Below are positions 44,578 through 53,719 of a stretch of 64,000 bases of DNA, one piece after another (position 1 is the first letter of the stretch; the number at the start of each line of letters is the position of its first letter). The notes below the pieces were generated by a model, which saw only the letters and a program-made list of their open reading frames with translations, searched no databases and was not told the DNA's origin. The position numbers and the translations under genes are program-made. The DNA comes from JBAZZQ01 sp041658725 (GTDB taxonomy: Bacteria > Planctomycetota > Phycisphaerae > JAAYCJ01), in NCBI GenBank assembly GCA_041658725.1, contig JBAZZQ010000009.1, positions 20,437 through 84,436 on the forward strand. The letters run 5' to 3'.

Positions 44578-44859
44578 TTATGCGGGTTTATCGGGATCGT
44601 CGAGCGGAGTTTGCTGGACCGTCGAAGCGGGTTGTTCGGGCGGCTGGGGGGGCGGAAGCGGTTTTTCCGCGGTCATCGACGCGATTTCATGCTGCGATTC
44701 CATCAGCCCCTTCTTAAATTCTCCGAACGATTTGCCCAGACTCTTAGCCACCTCAGGTAAACGCTTTCCCCAGATGAGCAGAGCGAAAAACATGATAATA
44801 ATCAAATGAACCGGATTAAGAATGTCGCCAAAATATGCCAGCAGATAATTGTGTGACAT
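44578..44859 (-). CDS. tatA: Sec-independent (Tat) protein translocase subunit TatA
   Basis: From ATG 44859 (GGAAAGGG eight bases upstream) the product has 93 residues: a short membrane helix (HLIIIMFFALLIWG), the hinge GKRLPEVAKSLGKSFGEFKKG that defines the TatA/B amphipathic helix, and a Pro/Gln-rich tail. TatA forms the pore of the twin-arginine export pathway. No tatC lies nearby. Confidence 0.92.
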   Translation of the reverse strand: MSHNYLLAYFGDILNPVHLIIIMFFALLIWGKRLPEVAKSLGKSFGEFKKGLMESQHEIASMTAEKPLPPPQPPEQPASTVQQTPLDDPDKPA

Positions 44860-44924
44860 AGTAAAAACCCTTTCCAATAAAGTTGTACGCTGAACGCTGA
44901 TCGCTTTTTCTATATTATACCATG

Positions 44925-47900
44925 CTAGGCGGCTTCGTGTTCTTCTTTTTCCGGGGTGGTTTCTCTTTTGTCGTCGAATCGGACGGCCACCCGCTTGGAA
45001 ATGCCTGCTTCCTGCATGGTAATGCCGTAGAGAACGTGGGCATAGCTCATGGTGCGTTTGTTGTGAGTGATGACGATAAATTGGGAATGGGTCATGAATT
45101 CCTGGAGGACCAGGTTGAAGCGATCGACATTCGCTTCATCCAGGGCTGCATCGACTTCGTCAAGGATACAGAACGGTGACGGCTTGGATTTAAAAATGGC
45201 CATCAGGAGCGCGACGGTTGTCAGGGTTTTTTCACCACCGCTGAGCAGACTGACGGAACGGGTTTCCTTTCCAGGCGGACGGGCGAGAATGTCGATGCCG
45301 CTTTCCAGAACGTCTTCGGGATTATCCAGGACCAGGTCGGCTTTTCCGCCGCCGAAGAGTTTGCGGAAGAGTTCCTGGAAATTGGTGCGTACCGCTTCGA
45401 AAGTTTCCGCGAAACGCTTGGCGGAATCTTCGTCGAGTTTCAGGATCAGGTCCTGGAGTTTCTGCTGGGCCTCGGTGAGATCCTTTTGCTGAGTGCTTAA
45501 AAAGACCTGTCGGACCTCAAGCTGTTCCTGCTCGGCAATGGCGTCGATGTTGACGTTTCCGAGACGGGCGATCTTTCCCTTGAGTTCGTTGATTTCATTT
45601 TCGACAGCCGCCCAATTCTGCTCCTTGTATTCGTACTGGCTATAGATGTGTTCAACATCGACCCCAAGCTCGTCCTGGACACGTTGAATGAGCGTTTCCT
45701 GTCGAACGGTCAGTTCGTTGACGTGCAGGCCCAAGTCTTGCGACTGCTGCTGGGCTTCGGCGACCTGCCGACGAAGAACGGTGGTTTTTTCGAGGATCTG
45801 CTGCATTTGTTGATGCTTGACATCCCGCTGCTGACGAAGCAGAGCGGATTGAGACTGGAACTGCTGCTTATCCAGGTACGCCTTGGCCAAACGGGATTCA
45901 GTGTGCAGAATTTGCCGTTCCGCCTGCTGGATTCGGCTCTGGGCGGATTGAATTTCCCCTTCCGCCGATTGATACGAAGCCATCATCTGCTGCGAACGCT
46001 CTCGGAGTGAACTGATGGCTTCGACGGTGGATTTTCGCTTTTCCGCCAATTGCCCTGCCTGGACTTTGACATCGGTGAGCTGATCGCCCAAGCGTTGCTT
46101 TTCCGCCTGGCGGGATTGCAACTGACCTTGCATGACCCCGAGTCGAGTCCGGGCTTCATTCTGATCGGATTCGACCTCGGACAATTTTTGCCGCGACTGC
46201 TCCTGCTGGAGGACGGCAAATTTTTCCTGCTGGTCCAGCGATTGAAGTTCGGTGGTGATGATCGGGTCTTCCTGGGCGATTTTCCGAAGCTGCTCGTCGA
46301 GATTGACCAAGCTGGTCTGGGCCTGGACGCGTGCGGTTTTGACTTCGTAGATTTTCGTGCGAAGCTGCTGCTGCAGGGCGGCCAAAGATCGTTGTTGCTG
46401 GTTGGCCTGCTGCGAGCGCTGGTCGAGTTGATTGATTTCCTGATCGAGTTGGGTCAGTTGACCGCTCAAGGCTTCGAGTTCCGATTTTCGAGAAATCAAT
46501 CCGCTGGCGGCCTTGGCGGACCCTATGTGAATGGAACCGTCGGTTTCGATCAGTTCGCCGTCTAGGGTAACAAACCGCATGCCGATGTTGTCTTCGCGGC
46601 GAAGGTTAAGGGCGGTGGTCAAATCTCTGACAATAAGCGTTTTGCCGAGCAAAAGCCTGACCAGATGGTCGTATCGATCTTCATTTCGGACGAATTTGCC
46701 GGCAAGCCCGATCACGCCTTCCATGTTGCTGTAATCTCGCACGTTGAGCACGGGAGGCAGCATATCAAGGGCGAAAAAGTTGACCTGTCCCGGAAGTTCG
46801 GCAAGCATCTTTTTATTTTGTGCGAGGAATTCCGCCGATTCTACGATCATGAATTGCTCTTTACCCGCCAGGGCCGTTTCAACAAGCCGGGCGTGTTCCA
46901 GATCGGTTTTGATGATATCGGCAATAAGTCCGACGATCTGGGTGAACTCGAAAGGTTTTTCCTCCTGATGACCGAGCAGGGTCTTTACCCCTTTATCCAA
47001 ACCTTGCTGCTTGCTTTCCATGTCGGCCAGAACGTCATTACGGGATCGCAGGGCAGAGCGTTGTTCCCGGGCGTGGGCAAGGTTTTGGGTGATTTCATCC
47101 GCCTGCTGATGAAGCTCCTCGTATTGTTGTTGCACGTTGACAAGTTCCGACTCGGCGACGGCCAGATTTTGATCCAGCTTTTCAAATTGGCACTGCTGAT
47201 CGTTTCGGCGAGAGAGAATTTCCGTCCGTTGTACGGCGAGTTGTTCCTGCCGCGCGAGCAGTCGCTGACGCTGGCCCGCGATATTCTGCTGCTGAAGCTG
47301 TGCCTGGTTGATCTGGTTATTGATCTGGGCGATCTGACGCATCAACTCGATCAGGTTGGATTTTTCCGCTTCGGCCTGATCGCTTAATTCGGTCAGCTCG
47401 AGTTCTTTGTCGGTGAGTTGTTTCTGGAGGTCCTGGATCCTGCGATTGTATTCCTGATCTTCCTGGATAAAGGCGTCCAATTGCACTTGAAGCTCTTTTT
47501 GCTGTTTATCGAGAACGTCGATCTGCCGGTGGTGCGCCTGGAGTCGTCGGCGGGCGAGGTCCAGATTTTCCGCCTGTTCTTCGATCCGCTGATGGAGGAG
47601 ATTGATAGTGTCGCAGGCGGAACCGATCTGCCCCTGCGTTTGCGTCAGATGATTTTCGACCCCGGCGATATTGTTTCCGAACTCGATGAGCTGAAGGTCC
47701 ACTTCGCTGCGATTGGATTCGGCCAAGTCCTGCTCGACCTTCAAATCTCGCAGGTTCTGGTTGACGTCATCGAGCTTGACGCGAAGCTTTCCCTGGTCGT
47801 CCATCAGATTATGATATTCGGCCAGGTAGTATTGCGATTTCATCTCGTTAAGCTGAATTTGATACTGTTGGAAATTCCTGGCTTTGCCGGCCTGGAGCTT

Positions 47901-48515
47901 TACGCTGCGAAGTTGTTTTTCGACCTCGGTAACGATATCCCCAAGCCGAAGGAGATTTTGCTGCACATTTTCCAGTCTACGCTGGGCTTCTTTTCTCCGG
48001 GCCTTGTATTTGCTGATCCCGGCAGCTTCTTCAAGGACAGCACGCCGTTCCTGGTTCGAAGCCTGCAAAAGCAGATCGACCTTGCCTTGCTCAATCAGAC
48101 TGTAAGCGTCGACGCCACAACCGGTGTCCATAAATAGTTCGCGGATATCTTTAAGCCGGGATGGTTTATTGTTGAGCAGATATTCACTTTGCCCGCTACG
48201 ATAGAGTCGGCGGGTGATGACAACTTCCGCCCCGTACTGCTCGGCCAAAGGACCTTGTGCGTCAAAAGTCAACACCACCTCGGCCATTCCGCTACTTTTA
48301 CGGCTGGCAGAACCGTTGAAAATAACGTCCAACATCTGCCGGCCTCGAAGACTCTTCGCCGACTGCTCCCCCAGGACCCATTTAAAGGCGTCCACAACGT
48401 TACTCTTTCCACATCCGTTGGGACCGACGATCCCAATGAACCCGGCATTAAACGCCAGTTCCGTCCGGTCAGCAAAACTTTTAAAACCATGCAAGGTTAA
48501 TTTTTTTAATCTCAT
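44925..48515 (-). CDS. smc: Chromosome segregation/condensation ATPase SMC
   Basis: The 1196-residue protein has Walker A GPNGCGKSN (31-39), about 500 residues of coiled coil on each side of a hinge (roughly 510-680), then the ABC signature LSGGEKTLTTVALLMAIF and Walker B FCILDEVDAALDE. SMC dimers with ScpA/ScpB compact and segregate the chromosome and are loaded at ParB-parS sites; a parS-like palindrome lies at 57495-57510. The start is ATG 48515, with GGAGG nine bases upstream. scpA and scpB are absent from the window. Confidence 0.97.
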   Translation of the reverse strand: MRLKKLTLHGFKSFADRTELAFNAGFIGIVGPNGCGKSNVVDAFKWVLGEQSAKSLRGRQMLDVIFNGSASRKSSGMAEVVLTFDAQGPLAEQYGAEVVITRRLYRSGQSEYLLNNKPSRLKDIRELFMDTGCGVDAYSLIEQGKVDLLLQASNQERRAVLEEAAGISKYKARRKEAQRRLENVQQNLLRLGDIVTEVEKQLRSVKLQAGKARNFQQYQIQLNEMKSQYYLAEYHNLMDDQGKLRVKLDDVNQNLRDLKVEQDLAESNRSEVDLQLIEFGNNIAGVENHLTQTQGQIGSACDTINLLHQRIEEQAENLDLARRRLQAHHRQIDVLDKQQKELQVQLDAFIQEDQEYNRRIQDLQKQLTDKELELTELSDQAEAEKSNLIELMRQIAQINNQINQAQLQQQNIAGQRQRLLARQEQLAVQRTEILSRRNDQQCQFEKLDQNLAVAESELVNVQQQYEELHQQADEITQNLAHAREQRSALRSRNDVLADMESKQQGLDKGVKTLLGHQEEKPFEFTQIVGLIADIIKTDLEHARLVETALAGKEQFMIVESAEFLAQNKKMLAELPGQVNFFALDMLPPVLNVRDYSNMEGVIGLAGKFVRNEDRYDHLVRLLLGKTLIVRDLTTALNLRREDNIGMRFVTLDGELIETDGSIHIGSAKAASGLISRKSELEALSGQLTQLDQEINQLDQRSQQANQQQRSLAALQQQLRTKIYEVKTARVQAQTSLVNLDEQLRKIAQEDPIITTELQSLDQQEKFAVLQQEQSRQKLSEVESDQNEARTRLGVMQGQLQSRQAEKQRLGDQLTDVKVQAGQLAEKRKSTVEAISSLRERSQQMMASYQSAEGEIQSAQSRIQQAERQILHTESRLAKAYLDKQQFQSQSALLRQQRDVKHQQMQQILEKTTVLRRQVAEAQQQSQDLGLHVNELTVRQETLIQRVQDELGVDVEHIYSQYEYKEQNWAAVENEINELKGKIARLGNVNIDAIAEQEQLEVRQVFLSTQQKDLTEAQQKLQDLILKLDEDSAKRFAETFEAVRTNFQELFRKLFGGGKADLVLDNPEDVLESGIDILARPPGKETRSVSLLSGGEKTLTTVALLMAIFKSKPSPFCILDEVDAALDEANVDRFNLVLQEFMTHSQFIVITHNKRTMSYAHVLYGITMQEAGISKRVAVRFDDKRETTPEKEEHEAA

Positions 48516-48559
48516 GTACACAAGCCTCCATGCAAACGAATTTCTGATCTATGCTTTTC

Positions 48560-48669
48560 GTAACCGTTCGGGTCCCTCTGTCATTGTGCCACGGCTGGCT
48601 TGTCCAGCCGTGTCTTAAGAGCACGGTCGGACAAGCCGACCGTGGCACAATGGGGGACTGAACGATTAC
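48560..48669. repeat. Repeat with GTAACCGTTC ends and two covarying hairpins
   Basis: Ends GTAACCGTTC (48560-48569) and GAACGATTAC (48660-48669) match those of the CATTGCGAG elements, but the interior is different. Two 31-bp arms (48582-48612 and 48622-48652) each contain a perfect 9-bp hairpin: CACGGCTGG/CCAGCCGTG (48590-48612) and CACGGTCGG/CCGACCGTG (48622-48644). The arms differ by paired, compensatory changes. It lies between smc and the FlgI-like gene. Confidence 0.88.
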
Positions 48670-48677
48670 TGATTTTT

Positions 48678-50477
48678 CTAATCCTTTTCCGGCCGGCCTA
48701 TAATGTCATCCGGAGGTTCCGACACGGCTTGCAGGTCCTGCATTTTAAATTTCGCCGGGATCGAACCATTTTTGCATAATTGATTTAAGATGGCGACAAT
48801 ATGGCTGTAGGGCAATCCCAAACCATAAACTTTTCCGGTTTTTTTGTCCACGGCCGAGTCGTTTCCCATCAGGGTAATCAGCGCCTGTAAGTCAAGCGAA
48901 GCTGTAATTTTACCACTGCTCTTTCCGGAAGGCGTTTGTCGAAGCAAGGCTATCTGCTTAGCCCCCGAATCGGCGGACATCGTGATACTGTTGTCCGGGT
49001 GGCAATAAAAAATCGGCGGTTCGAGATTGTTTTTACCGAAAAGCACGATCTTGCTTTGCTGCTCGCGGGTGGCGTAGACCATCGGCCAGGCATTGGATTG
49101 AACGGTATCGAGGGCAAAATTATCCTCACCGACGTAGATTCGCTCCACGTAAACATCATCCATTCGGGCCAGCCCCTCATAAGCTAGAATCCGAAGATCA
49201 ATATCGCGGTCGTCGAGAATTTTTCTCAGAATTTTCCGGGCCTCCGAATCGCGGCAGAAGCCAAGCGTTTGAACCGCTTTCTGGCGGAATTTGCTTTTTG
49301 GATCGGCTGCGAAAAATCCCAGTTGCTCCATGGCGAGAGTATCACCCAGTCCAGCCCCGGCCTTGGCGGAATAAAAAGAGGCTTGTTTATTCGGACTGGT
49401 ATAAAGCGGCTGAATCATCGGTAAAACCGACCGACCCATAGCCTCCCACGCATAAGCGATGTCGGGGGCGTTGGCCAGAGGACCACCGATTTGTTTGGTC
49501 AGATCGTTGGCCTGTGTTTCAATGTAACTCGGGTCGCTGCGGATATAAATATTTCGGACCAACCCGAGAAAATGGAATAATCGGTTGTGATATTGACGGG
49601 GAATGCGCAGTTCGATGCGATCGTAACCCGATGCCTTGGCGGTCTGCCAGAGCGGATTGTCGGCCGGTGGGCCGAAGACGGAATTAATTTTCTGCTCAAT
49701 CGCCCGTGCCGCAGGATAGGAAGGCGAAGCGAGCATGAGGAATATCCGGCGATCCTCGATATTGGTTCCGCCGTTCAAGACATAACCACCGCGATGCAAA
49801 AGTTGCGAACCACGATATTTTTGCTTTTCAAACGGGTTGATAAAAATCGGACCCGATCCCTGGGCCAAAATATGAGAAGCCGTCGTTTGACCAACCGGTC
49901 CGGCATAAATTCTCAGATCGCAGGTATAGAGTCGGCCACCTTCCAGGGAAGTGGTCCCGGTATTGGGAAGTGCCTGAACGGCCAAATCGAAATGATCACC
50001 TTTCAAACTGCCCGCCGGGATGGTTCCGATGACTTTGACGACGGCGGTATCATGGGTGTTGAAAAATCCACCCGGCGGCAATTGCTGAGCCGAGCTATCA
50101 CCATAAAGCTTTTGGTACCTGGCAATAGTGGCTACCAGTTGCTTTCGAAGCGATTCCGGGCATTCGCCGCTACCGGTACCAGGCAGTCCGGCTACCAAAC
50201 CATACCCCTGGACAAACCGCTTCTGCATTCCGTCCAGATAACAGGCAGCACCGATCGTTCCGGGCAGGGGAGCGGTTTTTCGTATCGCGACTGTTTGCTG
50301 GTCCTGTTTTTTTTTCTCATCCGACGTCATTTTCGCTTCCGGTTTGGCGGCGAAACCGGGCCACTTAAAATTGGAACCCTCGCAGCCTAAAAGCAAACCA
50401 CAAAGTCCGGCGGTAATACAAAAGACAACCCTTTGTATGAGTCTGGGATTAAATATTTCTATTGCGTGGATTTTCAT
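48678..50477 (-). CDS. Flagellar P-ring protein FlgI-like lipoprotein with extra C-terminal domain
   Basis: The 599-residue product has a lipobox LLGC (Cys32). About residues 70-330 match the FlgI pattern: VQGYGLVAGLPGTG, then VVKVIGTIPAGSLKGDHFDLAVQALPN and TSLEGGRLYTCDLRIYAGP. The following stretch (about 390-450, KFRQKAVQTLGFCRDSEARKIL and DIDLRILAYEGL) resembles two HEAT-like repeats. FlgI forms the peptidoglycan-layer bushing of the flagellum. Here there are no flagellar genes nearby, the protein is a lipoprotein and it has an added domain, so it may be a repurposed ring protein. Confidence 0.75.
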   Translation of the reverse strand: MKIHAIEIFNPRLIQRVVFCITAGLCGLLLGCEGSNFKWPGFAAKPEAKMTSDEKKKQDQQTVAIRKTAPLPGTIGAACYLDGMQKRFVQGYGLVAGLPGTGSGECPESLRKQLVATIARYQKLYGDSSAQQLPPGGFFNTHDTAVVKVIGTIPAGSLKGDHFDLAVQALPNTGTTSLEGGRLYTCDLRIYAGPVGQTTASHILAQGSGPIFINPFEKQKYRGSQLLHRGGYVLNGGTNIEDRRIFLMLASPSYPAARAIEQKINSVFGPPADNPLWQTAKASGYDRIELRIPRQYHNRLFHFLGLVRNIYIRSDPSYIETQANDLTKQIGGPLANAPDIAYAWEAMGRSVLPMIQPLYTSPNKQASFYSAKAGAGLGDTLAMEQLGFFAADPKSKFRQKAVQTLGFCRDSEARKILRKILDDRDIDLRILAYEGLARMDDVYVERIYVGEDNFALDTVQSNAWPMVYATREQQSKIVLFGKNNLEPPIFYCHPDNSITMSADSGAKQIALLRQTPSGKSSGKITASLDLQALITLMGNDSAVDKKTGKVYGLGLPYSHIVAILNQLCKNGSIPAKFKMQDLQAVSEPPDDIIGRPEKD

Positions 50478-50642
50478 ATTTTAATTATCGGACGATCCGG
50501 CAAAAACGCTTGAAAACAGTTCTATGTTTTATATAACTTACGTTCTATCATAATGACAAGTTATCCTCAACTTTTCAACAGAAAGTTAACATTAATCCTC
50601 AATTAATTCAATCAAAGATCGACATTAGACATAACTTTTTAT

Positions 50643-51524
50643 ATGATGGGAAAAATGTTAAACGCAAACGAAATCTATTGCGGCGATTGTGTGGAATTAC
50701 TGAAAACTTCACCGGGACTGCCGGTCCGGCTGATTTTTGCCGATCCGCCGTTTAATATCGGATACAAATACGATCAATACGAGGATCGGCAGGAATATGA
50801 CGAGTACGTGTCCTGGACGGAAAAATGGATGCGGGCTTGCCGGGAAATCCTCCTGCCGGACGGATCGTTTTATATCGCCATTGGTGACGATTACGCCGCG
50901 GAGGTGCGGATGATCGCCCGAAAACTCGATCTTCACCTTCGCAACTGGATCATCTGGCATTACACGTTTGGCCAGCAGACGAAAATGAAATTTGCCCGAG
51001 CGCACACGCATATTTTTTATTTTGTGGCCGATCCGAAGAATTTCATTTTCAACGATGTGCCGATTCGAATGCCGTCGGCGAGGCAGATGGTCTATAAGGA
51101 TAAGCGAGCCAACCCCGCGGGCAAGATACCGGACGACGTGTGGCGATATTCGCGGGTGTGCGGAACTTTTAAAGAACGCGAAGGATGGCACACCTGCCAG
51201 ATGCCGCTCAAACTGTTGGCACGGATCATCAAGGCATCAAGCAATCCGGGCGATCTGGTCATGGACCCGTTCAGCGGGTCGGGAACGACAGCGTTGGCGG
51301 CGGCGATTCTGAAACGGCAATATCTCGCCATAGACCTGTCGGAAAATTACGTCGCCGCCGCGAAAGAACGCATCGAAAAAACCCTAAACGATGAAAGCGA
51401 GGATATTGACTGCGGTGAGCTGATCTTTGTCCTGGCGGAAAAGGCTTTGACCGCCAGAGGCAAAAAGGGAATAGAGTTGAAATTAGATTTTGAAGAAAAT
51501 GAAACCGCCGATGCACACCGATGA
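50643..51524 (+). CDS. Orphan beta-class DNA adenine or cytosine-N4 methyltransferase
   Basis: The 293-residue enzyme has motif IV ADPPFNIGYKY (about residues 31-41) before motif I DPFSGSGTTALAAA (about 210-223), the order of beta-class N6-adenine/N4-cytosine methyltransferases such as CcrM. The catalytic DPPF is intact. No restriction gene is adjacent, so it may be an orphan regulator or part of a decayed system. ATG 50655, preceded by GATGGGAAAA, is an alternative start. The last codons ADAHR are encoded by an ACACCGATGAACGCG repeat. The recognition sequence is unknown. Confidence 0.85.
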   Translation: MMGKMLNANEIYCGDCVELLKTSPGLPVRLIFADPPFNIGYKYDQYEDRQEYDEYVSWTEKWMRACREILLPDGSFYIAIGDDYAAEVRMIARKLDLHLRNWIIWHYTFGQQTKMKFARAHTHIFYFVADPKNFIFNDVPIRMPSARQMVYKDKRANPAGKIPDDVWRYSRVCGTFKEREGWHTCQMPLKLLARIIKASSNPGDLVMDPFSGSGTTALAAAILKRQYLAIDLSENYVAAAKERIEKTLNDESEDIDCGELIFVLAEKALTARGKKGIELKLDFEENETADAHR

Positions 51525-51590
51525 ACGCGAATAAGAGCATTTTTAATAAAATTTTCTTTTCTATCTGTGTTCATCTGCGGTTTAAAAATT
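51508..51590. repeat. ACCGATGAACGCGAATAAG inverted repeat
   Basis: Left words CCGCCGATGCACACCGATGA (in the methyltransferase 3' end) and right words TCTGTGTTCATCTGCGGTTT form an imperfect inverted repeat around an A+T-rich centre. The left arm overlaps the methyltransferase coding end. Confidence 0.7.
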
Positions 51591-51607
51591 CTTTGGTTAG
51601 ATAATTT

Positions 51608-52651
51608 ATGCGATGGTCATTTAAAATAGCAACGGTTTTCGGGATTCCGATCAGGATTCATGTCACGTTTTTAGTGCTGCTGTTCTGGATCGGAACCAAA
51701 CCGGCGGGCCTGGCGGGGATGACACTTATACTATCGATTTTCTTCTGCGTGATCCTGCATGAACTGGGGCATAGCCTGGTGGCTCGAAAATATGGAATCG
51801 TCGTGGACAGTATTACCTTGCTGCCGATCGGGGGAGTGGCGTCGATGAAGAGTCTTCCACAATCGGCCCGGGCGGAACTACTCATGGCCATGGCGGGACC
51901 TGGGGTCAGCGTGGCGGTGGGAATCATTTTGATGCTGACGGCCAGATACCTTTATGGCCCGTGGATTTGGCAGGCGTTTATCCCAGATAATTATGATCTT
52001 CCCCTACTAGCGGAACTGGCGGTGATTAATTTTTTCCTGGCCGCTTTTAATCTGATCCCCGCGTTTCCTATGGATGGCGGGCGGGTTCTTCGGGCGATCC
52101 TGTGGTCCAGGAAGGGGTTTATGCGGGCAACGGTCATCGCCGCGAAAATCGGACAAATTCTAGCGGTGGGTTGTTTTCTCCTGGCGATGATGTATTCCAA
52201 TACAATGCTGGTTCTTATCGCGATCTTCATTTATTTCGGCGCGGAAGCGGAAGGAAAAGCCGCGGTCTGGGTGGATAAGTTTTCCGTCCTGACCGTCGGC
52301 CAGACGATGCAGACCAACCTGAAAACGATTCAACCAGACGCCACTGTCAAAGAGACCGCCCTTTTGATGGCCAACACCGGCCAGGATAATTTTCCCGTCG
52401 TCGACAACACCCATCAACCGGCAGGCGTCCTGACCCGCCAGGAGCTTTTGCTAGCCATTCGTGAGGAAAAATTCGATCATCCGGTCCGAGATTTTATGAC
52501 GAAACAGTTGATCTGCTGCCGCTCATTCGATAATTTAGCTACAGTATTGCATTTAATGGACAGACAAAACCTGTCCTGCGTCCTGGTCATCGACGAGGAC
52601 CATATTGTTGGGCTGATTACTCCGGAAATGCTCTATAGAATAATTAAATAA
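51608..52651 (+). CDS. Site-2-type metalloprotease (M50) with C-terminal CBS pair
   Basis: The 347-residue membrane protein has the zinc motif HELGH (ILHELGHSLVARKYG) and the second metal site in NLIPAFPMDGGRVLRA, as in M50B intramembrane proteases, in about five membrane helices. The last 110 residues form a CBS domain pair (VGQTMQTNLKTIQPDATVKETALLM and VRDFMTKQLICC). The CBS pair probably senses adenosyl ligands. The substrate is unknown, although such proteases release sigma factors from membrane anti-sigma factors. Confidence 0.9.
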   Translation: MRWSFKIATVFGIPIRIHVTFLVLLFWIGTKPAGLAGMTLILSIFFCVILHELGHSLVARKYGIVVDSITLLPIGGVASMKSLPQSARAELLMAMAGPGVSVAVGIILMLTARYLYGPWIWQAFIPDNYDLPLLAELAVINFFLAAFNLIPAFPMDGGRVLRAILWSRKGFMRATVIAAKIGQILAVGCFLLAMMYSNTMLVLIAIFIYFGAEAEGKAAVWVDKFSVLTVGQTMQTNLKTIQPDATVKETALLMANTGQDNFPVVDNTHQPAGVLTRQELLLAIREEKFDHPVRDFMTKQLICCRSFDNLATVLHLMDRQNLSCVLVIDEDHIVGLITPEMLYRIIK

Positions 52652-52757
52652 AAATGACTAAATCCTAATGTCTAATGACTAAATGACTAATGGAGATGCG
52701 TGTTTAGACATTGGGGTTTAGTCATTGATTAGACATTAGTCATTAGGATTTAGTCAT
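52652..52757. repeat. ATGACTAAATCCTAATG inverted repeat
   Basis: Words such as ATGACTAAATCCTAATGTCT (left) and GACATTAGTCATTAGGATTT (right) form a long imperfect inverted repeat in the gap before coaD. The word ATGACTAAATCC also occurs at the dinG stop (13432-13443), and GATTTAGTCATT at 22851-22862. Confidence 0.85.
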
Positions 52758-52784
52758 TTAATTAATCCTTTTGGAGGATCAAAA

Positions 52785-53294
52785 ATGGTTGAAAACTTAA
52801 AAAACCGCACAAATCCATTAGTCGCCGTTTTCTCCGGCGTCTTTGATCCGGTGACGGCGGGACATTTGGACATCATTCGTCGAGGGTCTGCCATTTTTCA
52901 TAGATTGATTGTGGCGGTGGGGACGAATCCGGAAAAAATGGAACTCTTTAATAAACAGGAACGAGTAGAACTGATTCAGGAATTAACACAAGACCTGCCG
53001 AACGTTGAAATTGACTCGTATGAAGGATTGACGTTTGATTTCGTCAAGGCCGTCGGTGGCAGTGTGATTTTGAAGGGAATTCGAGATACCGTGGACTTGC
53101 GTTACGAATTGCAGCAGGCCAATACCAACCGGTTGGCGGGTGGAATTGAGACCCTTTTCATGCTCGCGACCGATGTGCATGCCCTGACGAGCAGCACGCT
53201 GATCAAACAGGTGGCCTCCATGGGCGGAGACGTCGGCAGACTGGTCCCGGAACTGGTCGCCAAACGCCTGCGCGCGAAACTGGGAAAGAAATAA
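52785..53294 (+). CDS. coaD: Pantetheine-phosphate adenylyltransferase
   Basis: The 169-residue nucleotidyltransferase makes dephospho-CoA from 4'-phosphopantetheine and ATP. The TxGH motif is present in SGVFDPVTAGHLDII and the C-terminal block in SSTLIKQVASMGGDVG. A GGAGGA ribosome-binding site precedes the ATG. Confidence 0.95.
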   Translation: MVENLKNRTNPLVAVFSGVFDPVTAGHLDIIRRGSAIFHRLIVAVGTNPEKMELFNKQERVELIQELTQDLPNVEIDSYEGLTFDFVKAVGGSVILKGIRDTVDLRYELQQANTNRLAGGIETLFMLATDVHALTSSTLIKQVASMGGDVGRLVPELVAKRLRAKLGKK

Positions 53295-53354
53295 AAAATT
53301 ATTGAAAGTTCCTTCCCGCAAGGGTAATTTAATACCCATTAGGAGTAATTTGCT

Positions 53355-53693
53355 ATGTCAAGACCGGCCTCCAAATCTCATATCGTTCATCCAGTTCAAA
53401 CATTTAATAGGTTGTTTATTTTTATGGTGGTCATCCTTTTATTTCTGAGCGGAACCCTCCACGCCGTTTCCGCTCCCCGATCAATCGCGAGTAGTATTCG
53501 TGTCAACATTCCTCCCGCGTACACGGCGAAAATTTCTGACGCGACGCGAAAGAATTCGGATTTTCAGATATCGAACCTGCTCACGAGCTGCACACTGTTT
53601 TCGACGGCGATTATGATGTTAACGTTCGGTGGGTTTGTCGTAATTAAAGCCAAAGAAGGCAGTGGGCAGCAGGCAATGGGTTCTGGCAGGTAA
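53355..53693 (+). CDS. Small membrane protein of unknown function
   Basis: The 112-residue product has two hydrophobic segments (about 19-38 and 76-97), with a short central hydrophilic part. It has AGGAG upstream of the ATG. The last residues (GSGQQAMGSGR) are unusual and may be repeat-derived, since the DNA there reads GGCAGTGGGCAGCAGGCAATG. No family is recognised. Confidence 0.5.
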   Translation: MSRPASKSHIVHPVQTFNRLFIFMVVILLFLSGTLHAVSAPRSIASSIRVNIPPAYTAKISDATRKNSDFQISNLLTSCTLFSTAIMMLTFGGFVVIKAKEGSGQQAMGSGR

Positions 53694-53719
53694 AGATAGA
53701 TTGTCGGGCTACTCTTTCC

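Noticed and set aside
46050..48137. Several long plus-strand frames inside smc
   Set aside because: They lie antisense to the coiled-coil region, whose biased codons produce long open frames on the other strand.
50478..50642. A+T-rich gap with a DnaA-box-like TTATCCTCA, considered as a replication origin
   Set aside because: Only one box with a single mismatch was seen plus two weak ones, in a 165-bp gap without dnaA or dnaN nearby.
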